Source: Allomesorhizobium camelthorni (GTDB taxonomy: Bacteria > Pseudomonadota > Alphaproteobacteria > Rhizobiales > Rhizobiaceae). From it: DNA of 34,027 nt. Below the pieces are notes generated by a model that did no database searches, was not told where the DNA came from, and saw only the letters and a program-made list of their open reading frames with translations. Shown one piece after another: positions 22,450-31,012 of this stretch. Position numbers and translations under genes: made by a program. Location of the stretch: NCBI RefSeq assembly GCF_011045125.1, contig NZ_JAAKZF010000055.1, forward strand, positions 1-34,027, read 5' to 3'. Every line of letters starts with the position of its first letter. Position 1 is the first letter of the stretch.

Positions 22450-23353
22450 GGCGCTGAACGTCGAAGGCGCGGAGGTTGCCCTGTGGACGGTGCGCGGTCC
22501 ACGAGGGGCTGCCAACGCAGTGCCCATCTATTCGGGGCGATGGGTCGAAACGACCGATGGGGTCGATGAAGCGCTCAAGGCGACGCTCTCCAGTGATCTC
22601 GAACGGATCGAGGAAGTTCTCGACTACGGCCTTCTGGCACAAAACAATGAGGCGAGCGCCCTTCTCGTCCAAGCCGACGAAACGCACTTGGCGCATCTAT
22701 TGGAAGAGATCGTAGCGGAGACTGTCCTGAAAAAGGCGGTGCAGGTGCGACATCTCCAGAACGCCAAATTCTACGTAGCGAAATTCATTGTCGGTCAGCA
22801 GATAGCCTACGGGATCCGGAAAACCGATCCTACATGGAAAACCAGAAAAGCCCGGTCCGTAAGAAACGTTTTTTTTCAGGACGAACGGCTCGCCATTGAC
22901 GATCGGCCGCACTTCGAACTGAGCCGGACGTTCGATTTTATCGTCCTTGGTGGCGAAATCCTTATCTTGAACAAGCGCGCGTTCGAGTCGATCTTGCGAC
23001 ACAAGGCGGCCCAGCGGGAGGATTTCCAGGAACTCCAAGCAGAAGCCGAATTTCACGCGATATTCGTCAATGTTGCGCCGCTCGTCGGATACATAGGCGA
23101 CAACAAGATTCAGCTTCGGCGCGCCTGTGCCATCCGCGCGAAAGGGCATTATCGCGACGAGGCGTTTATGGAGCGGCTGCGCGAAACCCACGCCGAGTAT
23201 GGGTTCGCCTTGCAGTTCGACGACGATGGGAAAATCATCGCCACGCCTGAGACGTGCGCCGACATCATGAAGGCGCTGCTCGATCACCGTCTCAGGTCAG
23301 GGTTCTCGACGCTGATCTACGATGTTCAGGACACGACGCCAGTAAACATCTGA
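22427..23353 (+). CDS. kwaB: Kiwa defence protein KwaB, DUF4868
   Basis: A 308-residue soluble protein, the usual KwaB length. The DUF4868 region covers roughly residues 130-300: VRHLQNAKFYVAKF, ARSVRNVFFQDERLAID, HFELSRTFDFIVLGGEILIL then NKRAFESIL, and a C-terminal RRACAIRAKGHYRDEAFMERL. KwaB is the DNA-binding effector of Kiwa that acts with membrane KwaA to block phage DNA replication and late transcription. The ATG at 22427 has GGGAG 7 bases upstream and overlaps the kwaA stop by 23 bases, so expression is coupled. Lower GC content than the trb genes supports recent acquisition. It is the last cargo gene before the transfer backbone resumes. Confidence 0.88.
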   Translation: MPILADLRALNVEGAEVALWTVRGPRGAANAVPIYSGRWVETTDGVDEALKATLSSDLERIEEVLDYGLLAQNNEASALLVQADETHLAHLLEEIVAETVLKKAVQVRHLQNAKFYVAKFIVGQQIAYGIRKTDPTWKTRKARSVRNVFFQDERLAIDDRPHFELSRTFDFIVLGGEILILNKRAFESILRHKAAQREDFQELQAEAEFHAIFVNVAPLVGYIGDNKIQLRRACAIRAKGHYRDEAFMERLRETHAEYGFALQFDDDGKIIATPETCADIMKALLDHRLRSGFSTLIYDVQDTTPVNI

Positions 23354-23693
23354 TAGCAGTCGTACCTCTGCGACATCGCGGTCGCGGGGCTGACCGTCCG
23401 CTTATCGCGAGATTCGTCGGAGTTCCGTGTGATTTCCTCGGCCTACGTCTGGAATTGAGATGGTGGGTCCCTCGCCATTACGGTGTGATGCCCAAGGTGT
23501 CCTTGGGCCGTTGAACCGGAAAGGCAGCTTCCCACTCATCCTCACTCAAATCAGACGGTCCGTTTTCACCGGCCCACGTCGGACGCCAAATGTGTCCGCC
23601 CGATGGCACCAAAAGCGTACATAAGGCCCCTTCGATTGCCTGACACTGTGCGCCATGCTGCATTCCGTCTGTCAAAACAGCGGAGCTGCGCTC
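23354..23693. other. Junction between Kiwa cargo and the traG-trb backbone
   Basis: No confident gene lies in these 340 bases. A hairpin (GCCCAAGG-TGT-CCTTGGGC, 23490-23508) without a T-run may end Kiwa transcription. On the minus strand a 65-codon frame (23478-23675) contains ALCTLLVPSGGHIWRPTWAG then SDLSEDEWEAAF, protein-like but unassigned. It could be a gene remnant at the insertion point. No direct repeat shared with 14724-15001 was seen by eye. Confidence 0.4.
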
Positions 23694-25724
23694 ATGACAC
23701 CGACGAAGCTCCTAATCGGCCAAATCGCCGTTGTCTTCACCATCGTCGTTCTGGGCGTATGGACGGCGACACAATGGTGCGCGCACATGCTGGGCTATCA
23801 GCCGCATCTGGGTCTGCCTTGGTTCGTCGCCAACGGCTGGCCGATCTACCAGCCTTGGAATCTGTTCGTGTGGTGGTTCCAGTTCGAGGCTTACGCACCC
23901 GAGGTTTTCGACAAGGCCGGCATGCTGGCGGCGGCCAGCGGCTTGATGGGCTGTGCCGCTGCGGTTGCTGGCTCGCTCTGGCGGGCACGGCAGGGTGGCC
24001 TGGTCACGACATACGGCTCGTCGCGATGGGCCACGAAGCGCGAGATCGAGAGGGCGGGATTGTTTCGGCCGGCCGGAGTATTCCTAGGTGAATTGCAGTT
24101 GCGCTATCTGCGCCATGACGGCCCTGAACATGTCATGGCCTTTGCGCCGACGCGTTCAGGCAAGGGCGTCGGATTGGTCGTTCCGACGCTTTTGTCCTGG
24201 ACCGGCTCTGCGGTCATTCACGATATCAAGGGCGAGAACTGGCAATTAACCGCCGGTTGGCGGTCCAAGTTCTCGCACTGCCTTCTGTTCAATCCCACCG
24301 ATCCGCGATCGGCGCGCTACAATCCGCTGCTGGAAGTGCGCAAAGGCCCACACGAGGTTCGCGACGTCCAGAACATCGCCGACATACTGGTCGATCCGGA
24401 AGGCGCGCTGGAGCGGCGCAATCACTGGGAGAAGACCAGTCACGCATTGCTGGTCGGCGCTATCCTGCATGTCCTCTATGCCGAGGAGGAGAAGACGCTT
24501 GCCCGCGTCGCCACCTTCCTGTCGGATCCGCAACGCTCGTTTGCCGCGACGCTGCGGCGGATGATGACCACCAATCATCTCGGCACGGCCGAAAAGCCGC
24601 AGATGCATCCCGTCGTCGCCTCGGCAGCACGCGAGGTGCTGAACAAATCGGAAAACGAGCGGTCGGGCGTGTTGTCCACGGCAATGAGCTTCCTCGGGCT
24701 TTATCGCGATCCGACGGTGGCGACGACGACATCGGCCTGCGACTGGCGCATTGCCGACTTAATGGATGGAGATCGTCCGGTGTCGCTCTATCTGGTCGTG
24801 CCGCCGTCCGACATCTCGCGAACCAAGCCGCTGGTGCGGCTCATCCTCAACCAGATCGGCCGGCGGCTCACCGAGCGGCTGGAGGGCGATCCCAAAAAGA
24901 GCCGAAAGCATCAACTGCTCATGATGCTGGACGAATTTCCGGCGCTGGGGCGGCTTGACTTCTTCGAGACGGCGCTCGCTTTCATGGCCGGTTACGGCAT
25001 CCGCGCTTATCTGATCGCGCAATCCCTAAACCAGATCTCCAAGGCCTATGGCGAGAACAACGCCATTCTCGACAACTGCCATGTGAGGATCGCCTTTTCG
25101 TCCAACGACGAGCGAACAGCCAAGCGGATCTCGGATGCGCTCGGCATGGCGACGGAGCTGCGCGCCATGCGCAACTATGCCGGCCACCGGCTGGCGCCCT
25201 GGCTTTCGCATGTGATGGTCAGTCGCCAGGAGACCGCACGCCCGCTGCTGACGCCGGGCGAAGTAATGCAGTTGCCGCCGGCCGACGAGTTGGTGCTGGT
25301 CTCCGGTTTGCCTCCGATCCGCGCCAAGAAGCTGCGCTACTACGAAGATCGGAATTTCAGCGAGCGGGTGTTGCCTGCACCAGTTCTCGCAGACGGTCCT
25401 TATGCGGACCGACCGGCGCCACGGGCCGACGACTGGAACGGGCAGGTGCGCGGCGTTGACAGCCGACTTTCCACTACGGATGAGCAACTCGAAGCCGTTA
25501 CGGAAGACGAAGGCGGCGTCCAGCAGCAGCGCCATCCCGGCCTGCCCGAGGAACGCACCGCCGCCAAACCGGAGCCCGACCAGGGTGATCTGTTCGGACC
25601 TCCGGATGACGAAGGCGATATGGCGGCCGAGAAGAAGGTCATCGACCGGATTTCCAATGCCGCGCGGGTGTACGGCATCAACGAGGGTATGGGCGAGGAC
25701 AAGGACATCTTGCCCGGCTTCTGA
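23694..25724 (+). CDS. traG: TraG/VirD4-type coupling protein
   Basis: A 676-residue type IV coupling ATPase. Two N-terminal TM helices (IGQIAVVFTIVVLGVW and AASGLMGCAAAVAGSLW) anchor it in the inner membrane. Walker A is APTRSGKGVGLVVPTLL, Walker B is LLMMLDEFPALGRL, and a further conserved block reads YLIAQSLNQISKAYG. The acidic C-terminal ~100 residues are the expected substrate-recognition tail. It passes the RlxS-DNA complex to the Trb channel. The ATG at 23694 is preferred to 23655 because it gives the MTPTKLLIGQI start and follows GGAG. Its separation from rlxS by defence cargo is unusual. Confidence 0.95.
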   Translation: MTPTKLLIGQIAVVFTIVVLGVWTATQWCAHMLGYQPHLGLPWFVANGWPIYQPWNLFVWWFQFEAYAPEVFDKAGMLAAASGLMGCAAAVAGSLWRARQGGLVTTYGSSRWATKREIERAGLFRPAGVFLGELQLRYLRHDGPEHVMAFAPTRSGKGVGLVVPTLLSWTGSAVIHDIKGENWQLTAGWRSKFSHCLLFNPTDPRSARYNPLLEVRKGPHEVRDVQNIADILVDPEGALERRNHWEKTSHALLVGAILHVLYAEEEKTLARVATFLSDPQRSFAATLRRMMTTNHLGTAEKPQMHPVVASAAREVLNKSENERSGVLSTAMSFLGLYRDPTVATTTSACDWRIADLMDGDRPVSLYLVVPPSDISRTKPLVRLILNQIGRRLTERLEGDPKKSRKHQLLMMLDEFPALGRLDFFETALAFMAGYGIRAYLIAQSLNQISKAYGENNAILDNCHVRIAFSSNDERTAKRISDALGMATELRAMRNYAGHRLAPWLSHVMVSRQETARPLLTPGEVMQLPPADELVLVSGLPPIRAKKLRYYEDRNFSERVLPAPVLADGPYADRPAPRADDWNGQVRGVDSRLSTTDEQLEAVTEDEGGVQQQRHPGLPEERTAAKPEPDQGDLFGPPDDEGDMAAEKKVIDRISNAARVYGINEGMGEDKDILPGF

Positions 25725-25803
25725 CCCTTCCAGAGCCGAGCGCATCTCAGCGTAGATAAGGGCCATAAGCGATCTCGGGCGTCTGAACGATGCTTGTTTC
25801 CGC

Positions 25804-25825
25804 AGCCGGCGCAGCAGCGCCGGCT
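25804..25825 (+). terminator. Hairpin between traG and the CopG-like gene
   Basis: AGCCGGCGC-AGCA-GCGCCGGCT is a perfect 9-bp stem, 17 bases before the CopG-like ATG, with no T-run after it. It could attenuate read-through from traG or be an operator or RNA structure acting on the CopG-trb operon. Confidence 0.45.
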
Positions 25826-25842
25826 AAACCGGAACGAGCCGC

Positions 25843-26256
25843 ATGAAGCACGCACGCATCCGCCATCAGTTTCTGCTGGATTCAGAGCTGAGCGAAAAGC
25901 TCACCCAGCTCAGCCGCAGTCCCTCGACCACCAAGTCGGAGATCGTGGCGAAGGCGGTTCAGGCCTTCATCGACCAGCGCGGAGAGAATGAGCTCGACCG
26001 GCGCTACGGCAAGCGTCTCGATCGCCTGTCGCGAGACCTCGATCACGTCCGGCGCGATGCCGAGATGATCCTGGAGAGCCTGGCGCTCTTCATCCGCTTT
26101 TCCATCACGCTCCACGCTCACACACCGGTGCCCGACAAGGCAACGCAGGCGGTGGCGCAGGAGCGCTTCCAGAAATTCGTCGAGCAGGTCGGTCGCCAGA
26201 TCGCGTCTGGCAAGCGCTCTCTGCGCGACGAAAACAGCGGGGGAGGGGACGAATGA
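25843..26256 (+). CDS. CopG-like ribbon-helix-helix regulator
   Basis: A 137-residue protein. The N-terminal ~45 residues (ARIRHQFLLDSELSEKLTQL then STTKSEIVAKAVQAFIDQRG) form a ribbon-helix-helix DNA-binding domain. The remainder is helical and basic with a hydrophobic stretch (ESLALFIRFSITLHAHTPVP). This gene is routinely found between traG and trbB in rhizobial conjugative elements and probably autoregulates the trb operon. Its stop overlaps the trbB ATG. Confidence 0.88.
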   Translation: MKHARIRHQFLLDSELSEKLTQLSRSPSTTKSEIVAKAVQAFIDQRGENELDRRYGKRLDRLSRDLDHVRRDAEMILESLALFIRFSITLHAHTPVPDKATQAVAQERFQKFVEQVGRQIASGKRSLRDENSGGGDE

Positions 26257-27221
26257 CCTCTCATCCCGAGGCCGATCACCGTCGCCGCGCCATGCTCCGC
26301 ACCGCGATGGGGCAGGCAATCGCCGACGCCTTGGCGGACCCGTCCGTCATCGAGGTGATGGCCAATCCCGACGGCGTGCTGCGGCTCGACCGGCTCGGCG
26401 AGGGCCGCATCGATACCGGCGTGCGCCTGCACCCGCCCGAGGCCGAACGCATTGTCCGCCTCGTGGCCTCCCACGTCAGGGCCGAGGCCCATGCCGACAA
26501 TCCGATCGTCAGCGCCGAGCTGCCCTCCGGCGAGCGCTTCGAGGGCCTGCTGCCTCCGGTGGCGCTGGCGCCATGCTTTGCCATCCGCAAGCCGGCCGCA
26601 CGTGTCTACACGCTCGCCGATTACGTTGCCGATGGGATCATGATGCCGGTCCAGGCCGAAGCGCTGAAGAAGGTTGTGCGCGATCGTCGCAACATCCTGG
26701 TCGCCGGCGGGACATCGTCAGGCAAGACGACCCTCGCCAACGCGCTGTTGGCGCAAGTCGCCGAGTGCGACGAGCGCGTGATCCTGATCGAGGACACACG
26801 AGAACTGCAATGCGCGGCCAAGGATTGCGTTGCGCTCCGTACCCGACGCGGCTCAGTCACGCTCGCCGATCTCGTCCGTTCGACACTGAGGCTCAGGCCC
26901 GACCGCATCATCGTCGGCGAGGTGAGAGGTGCGGAAGCCCTCGACATGCTGAAGGCCTGGAACACCGGCCACCCGGGCGGCATCGCCACGGTTCACGCCA
27001 ATTCGGCACGCTCTGCCCTCTACCGGGTCGAGCAGCTTGCCCAGGAAGCCGTCGTAACCGTCCCGCGCCGCCTCATCGCCGAAGCCATCGACCTGATCGT
27101 CTTCATCGCCGGGCGCGGCTCTTCGCGCCGCATCGATACAATCGCCGAAGTGACTGGCCTCGACGGCAATGGCGACTACGCGATCGCCCAGCTCACGCCC
27201 TCGCAACTCCAGCAGCTTTGA
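26253..27221 (+). CDS. trbB: TrbB, VirB11-like conjugal transfer ATPase
   Basis: A 322-residue secretion ATPase. The N-terminal domain includes [20 protein letters not shown]. The C-terminal domain has Walker A in [18 protein letters not shown], the Asp box [12 protein letters not shown], and [20 protein letters not shown] followed by [20 protein letters not shown]. It is a hexameric cytoplasmic motor that powers pilus assembly and DNA transfer. The start overlaps the CopG-like stop (ATGA), and trbC follows after 11 bases. Confidence 0.95.
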   Translation: MTSHPEADHRRRAMLRTAMGQAIADALADPSVIEVMANPDGVLRLDRLGEGRIDTGVRLHPPEAERIVRLVASHVRAEAHADNPIVSAELPSGERFEGLLPPVALAPCFAIRKPAARVYTLADYVADGIMMPVQAEALKKVVRDRRNILVAGGTSSGKTTLANALLAQVAECDERVILIEDTRELQCAAKDCVALRTRRGSVTLADLVRSTLRLRPDRIIVGEVRGAEALDMLKAWNTGHPGGIATVHANSARSALYRVEQLAQEAVVTVPRRLIAEAIDLIVFIAGRGSSRRIDTIAEVTGLDGNGDYAIAQLTPSQLQQL

Positions 27222-27232
27222 AAGGCCTCCTC

Positions 27233-27541
27233 ATGCGCAAGAAGCTTAGTTTTCTGTCGTCAATCGCCATCGCGTTCCTTCTTACGGCTCCGGCTTATGC
27301 GGCCGGTTCGGGCATGCCGTGGGAAGAGCCGCTGCAGCGCATCCTGGAATCCGTTCAAGGGCCTGTCGCCAAGATTGTCGCGGTGATCATCATTATCGTC
27401 ACCGGCCTGACGCTCGCCTTCGGCGACACGGCCGGCGGGTTCCGTCGGCTTATCCAGATCGTCTTCGGTCTCTCCATTGCCTTCGCAGCAAGCTCCTTCT
27501 TCCTCTCCTTCTTCTCGTTCGGCGGCGGGGCGCTCGTCTGA
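27233..27541 (+). CDS. trbC: TrbC, conjugal pilin precursor
   Basis: A 102-residue precursor. A signal peptide (KKLSFLSSIAIAFLLTAPAYA) precedes a mature pilin with two hydrophobic helices (VAKIVAVIIIIVTGLTLAFG and LIQIVFGLSIAFAASSFFLS). This is the TrbC/VirB2 layout. It is the major pilus subunit and the presumed substrate of the TraF peptidase at 11360. The TGA overlaps the trbD ATG. Confidence 0.93.
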   Translation: MRKKLSFLSSIAIAFLLTAPAYAAGSGMPWEEPLQRILESVQGPVAKIVAVIIIIVTGLTLAFGDTAGGFRRLIQIVFGLSIAFAASSFFLSFFSFGGGALV

Positions 27542-27813
27542 TGGCGGCCGGCGAGCAGCATATCGAAGGCTTCGAGGTTACGGTTCACCGGGCCCTCACC
27601 GAGCCGATCCTGCTCGGCGGCGCGCCGCGGGCTGTGGCGATTCTCAACGGCACCGTGGCCGCGGCGATCGGGCTTGGGATGCAGCAGTGGATCGCTGGCC
27701 TGGTGCTCTGGATAGCCGGCCACACGCTCGCGGTCTTCGCCGCCCGCCGCGATCCGGATTTCGCGAGCGTGCTCGTCCGCCACCTTCGCCTGAAGGGCTG
27801 GCTCGCATGCTGA
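27541..27813 (+). CDS. trbD: TrbD, VirB3-like inner-membrane protein
   Basis: A 90-residue protein beginning near EGFEVTVHRALTEPILLGG, followed by one or two hydrophobic segments (AILNGTVAAAIGLGMQQW and AGLVLWIAGHTLAVF) and ending RHLRLKGWLAC. This is the VirB3/TrbD pattern. It helps assemble the inner-membrane complex with TrbE, whose start overlaps its stop. Confidence 0.93.
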   Translation: MAAGEQHIEGFEVTVHRALTEPILLGGAPRAVAILNGTVAAAIGLGMQQWIAGLVLWIAGHTLAVFAARRDPDFASVLVRHLRLKGWLAC

Positions 27814-30242
27814 ATCTTTCGGAATACCGCAGCAGAGCCAATCGGCTTGCCGATCATCTTCCATGGGCGGCATTGGTCGCGCCCGGCATCGTCCTCAACA
27901 AGGACGGCAGCTTCCAGCGCACGTTCCGATTTCGCGGGCCCGATCTCGAAAGCGCCACGGAAGCCGAACTGGTCGGCATCTGTGCCCGGGCCAACAATGC
28001 GCTGAGAAGGCTCGGCTCCGGCTGGGCATTTTTCTTCGAGGCCGAGCGCGTCGAGGCGCTCGGTTATCCCGAGTCGACCTTCCCCGACGCCGCGTCATGG
28101 CTGGTCGACGAGGAACGGCGCGCGGCCTTTGAAGGCAAAGTCGCGCATTTCGAGAGCCGCTACCACTTGACCTTGCTGTTCATGCCGCCGCCCGATGGCC
28201 AGGCTCGAGCGGAAAGCGCGCTCGTCGACTCCGAGCGTGAGACTGGGAAACGCGACTGGCGTCAGGAACTGACGCGATTCGGCGGCGAGACCGACCGTGT
28301 GCTCGATCTGCTCTCCGGCTTCATGCCCGAGGTGCGCGCGCTCGACGATGCCGAGACGCTTACATTCCTGCACGGCACGATCTCGACCGGGCGCCATCCG
28401 GTCGCCGTACCGGAAACGCCGATGTACCTCGACGGCGTCCTGGTCGACACGCCGCTTACCGGCGGACTGGAGCCGATGCTGGGCGAACAGCATCTGCGCA
28501 CGCTCACCATTCTTGGTTTCCCGAATGTCACCCGGCCCGGCATCCTCGATGCGCTCAATCACCAGGAATTCGCCTATCGTTGGGTGACGCGCTTCATTCC
28601 GCTCGACAAGACGGAAGCCACAAAGACGCTGACGAAGCTGCGCCGGCAATGGTTCGCCAAGCGCAAATCGATCAGCGCGATCCTGCGCGAGGTGGTCACC
28701 AACGAGCCGGTTCCGCTCGTCGACAGCGATGCCGAGAACAAGGCGCTCGATGCGGACGCCGCGCTGCAGGCGCTGGGCGGCGACCATGTCGGCTTCGGCT
28801 ATCTCACCGCCACGGTTACAGTCTGGGACGAGGACCGCCAGGCCGCCGACGAGAAGCTTCGCGCGGTAGAGCGCATTGTTAACGGGCTCGGCTTCACCAC
28901 GATCCGCGAGAGCGTCAATGCGGTCGAGGCCTGGCTCGGAACACTGCCTGGCCACGTCTATGCCAATGTCCGTCAGCCACTCGTGCATACGCTGAACCTT
29001 GCCCATCTCATGCCGCTGTCATCGGTGTGGTCCGGTCCGGAGGCGAACGAGCATCTGGTTAAGGTCACCGGGACAGAAGCTCCGCCGCTGCTGTTTGCCG
29101 AGACCAGCGGCTCAACGCCCTTCCGGCTTTCCACCCATGTCGGCGATGTCGGCCATATGCTGATCGTCGGCCCGACCGGCGCTGGCAAGTCCGTTCTGCT
29201 TGCGCTCATTGCACTGCAGTTCCGCCGCTATCCCGGCGCTCAGGTCTATGTCTTCGACAAGGGCAATTCCGCGCGGGCGGCGACTCTTGCGATGGACGGC
29301 GAGCATCATGCGCTCGGCGCTGACGGTTCATTCGCCTTCCAGCCGCTGCGCAACATCGACGATCCGGCCGTCCGCGGCTGGGCCGCGGAATGGATCGCCG
29401 GCCTGCTCGCTCATGAGAAGGTCACCGTCACGCCAGAGGTGAAGGAGGCGCTCTGGTCGGCGCTGACCAGCCTCGCCACCGCACCTGCACAGGAACGGAC
29501 GCTCACCGGCCTTTCGGTGCTGCTTCAGTCCAATCCACTCAAGTCAGCATTGATGCCCTACACGCTGGACGGCCCCTACGGCCCGCTGCTCGACGCCGAT
29601 CATGACCGGCTGGCGCTGTCGGATGTGCAGTGCTTCGAGACCGAGGAGTTGATGCACAGCCAAGGCGTCGTCCTGCCTGTGCTCACCTACCTGTTCCATC
29701 GGCTTGAGGAGCGCTTCGACGGACGGCCGACCTTGCTTATTCTCGACGAGGCCTGGGTCTATCTCGACAACCCGCTCTTTGCCGCCCGGATCCGCGAATG
29801 GCTGAAGGTGATGCGCAAGAAGAACGTGTCGGTGATCTTCGCCACGCAGTCGCTCGCCGACATCGCCGGTTCCTCCATCGCGCCGGCAATTATCGAGAGC
29901 TGTCCGCAGCGCATTTTTCTTCCCAATGACCGTGCAGTGGAACCGCAAGCGCGGGCAGCCTACGAGCGCTTCGGTCTGAACGAGCGGCAGATCGAACTGA
30001 TCGCCCGCGCCACGCCGAAGCGTCACTATTATCTGCAGTCGCGACGCGGCAACCGGCTGTTCGAGCTGGGATTGGGTCCCGCGGCACTCGCGCTTTCCGG
30101 CGCCTCCGATCCGGCTGCGCAGACCCTCATCGACACGCTCGTTTCCGAGCACGGCCGGCGCGACTTCGCTTCCCGATTCCTGAGCGCTCGCGGTCTCGAA
30201 TGGGCCGCCGAGCTTCTCGGGCAATACCCCCAACCAGAATAG
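27807..30242 (+). CDS. trbE: TrbE, VirB4-like conjugal transfer ATPase
   Basis: An 811-residue ATPase starting MLNLSEYRSRANRLADHLPW. Walker A is IVGPTGAGKSVLLALIAL (near residue 455) and Walker B is PTLLILDEAWVYLDNPLF. A downstream FATQSLADIAGSSIAP motif is typical of VirB4/TrbE. It energises pilus biogenesis at the inner membrane. The ATG at 27807 overlaps trbD by 7 bases; a longer frame upstream is only the shadow of trbC and trbD. It is intact at normal family length. Confidence 0.96.
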   Translation: MLNLSEYRSRANRLADHLPWAALVAPGIVLNKDGSFQRTFRFRGPDLESATEAELVGICARANNALRRLGSGWAFFFEAERVEALGYPESTFPDAASWLVDEERRAAFEGKVAHFESRYHLTLLFMPPPDGQARAESALVDSERETGKRDWRQELTRFGGETDRVLDLLSGFMPEVRALDDAETLTFLHGTISTGRHPVAVPETPMYLDGVLVDTPLTGGLEPMLGEQHLRTLTILGFPNVTRPGILDALNHQEFAYRWVTRFIPLDKTEATKTLTKLRRQWFAKRKSISAILREVVTNEPVPLVDSDAENKALDADAALQALGGDHVGFGYLTATVTVWDEDRQAADEKLRAVERIVNGLGFTTIRESVNAVEAWLGTLPGHVYANVRQPLVHTLNLAHLMPLSSVWSGPEANEHLVKVTGTEAPPLLFAETSGSTPFRLSTHVGDVGHMLIVGPTGAGKSVLLALIALQFRRYPGAQVYVFDKGNSARAATLAMDGEHHALGADGSFAFQPLRNIDDPAVRGWAAEWIAGLLAHEKVTVTPEVKEALWSALTSLATAPAQERTLTGLSVLLQSNPLKSALMPYTLDGPYGPLLDADHDRLALSDVQCFETEELMHSQGVVLPVLTYLFHRLEERFDGRPTLLILDEAWVYLDNPLFAARIREWLKVMRKKNVSVIFATQSLADIAGSSIAPAIIESCPQRIFLPNDRAVEPQARAAYERFGLNERQIELIARATPKRHYYLQSRRGNRLFELGLGPAALALSGASDPAAQTLIDTLVSEHGRRDFASRFLSARGLEWAAELLGQYPQPE

Positions 30243-30256
30243 GAGCATTCAGAATC

Positions 30257-30979
30257 ATGCGGCGCCACCTTGTTACGGGACTTGTCACCGTGTCCCTCAT
30301 CCTCAAGCCGATCGCCGGATTTGCCCCACCGGCTTTCGCAGTCACCGTCTTCGATCCCAAGAATTATGCAGAAAACGTGCTGACGGCGGCACGCTCGCTG
30401 GAGCAGATCAACAATCAGATCCAGTCGCTGCAGAACCAGGCGACCATGCTGCAGAACATGGCGCGCAACCTTCAGCGCCTGGATTTCTCCTCGCTAGGCC
30501 AGCTGACCGGCGCACTTAACCGTATCGACGGACTGATGATCCAGGCCGACGGGCTGAGTTTTGACCTCGACCAGCTCGAGAGTGAATGGCGAGAAAAGTA
30601 TCCGGAAAGCTACGACGGCACGATCAAGGTGAACGACCTAGCGTCGGCAGCACGCGAGCGCTGGCAAAGCGCCATGAAGGCCTTCCGTCAGACCATGCGA
30701 GTGCAGTCGCAGATCGTCGAGAACGTCCAGACCGACGGCGATGTGCTTGCTGAGCTCGTCAACCGCAGCCAGGGCGCCGCCGGCGCACTGGAGGCCCAGC
30801 AGGCGACCAACCAGCTGATCGCGCTGTCGGCCAAGCAGCAGATGCAGATCCAGACGCTGTTTGCGACCCAGTATCGGGCCGAAGCCGAGGACGCCGCCCG
30901 CAAGGCGCAGTCGGAGGAAGCCGCGCGCGAGACGACGCGGCGCTTCCTCGGCTCTGGCAAGGCCTATCCCGGCAACTGA
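30257..30979 (+). CDS. trbJ: TrbJ, periplasmic VirB5-like protein
   Basis: A 240-residue exported protein. A signal peptide (residues 1-28, ending PPAFA) precedes long amphipathic helices: SLEQINNQIQSLQNQATMLQ, ARERWQSAMKAFRQTMRVQ and ATNQLIALSAKQQMQIQTL. This is the TrbJ pattern. It is a minor pilus component involved in adhesion. AGGAG lies 11 bases before the ATG. Only 33 bases separate it from trbL, leaving no room for trbK. Confidence 0.93.
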   Translation: MRRHLVTGLVTVSLILKPIAGFAPPAFAVTVFDPKNYAENVLTAARSLEQINNQIQSLQNQATMLQNMARNLQRLDFSSLGQLTGALNRIDGLMIQADGLSFDLDQLESEWREKYPESYDGTIKVNDLASAARERWQSAMKAFRQTMRVQSQIVENVQTDGDVLAELVNRSQGAAGALEAQQATNQLIALSAKQQMQIQTLFATQYRAEAEDAARKAQSEEAARETTRRFLGSGKAYPGN

Positions 30980-31012
30980 GCCGGCATCCGTTGGAGCGAG
31001 GAAAGCGGCGGC

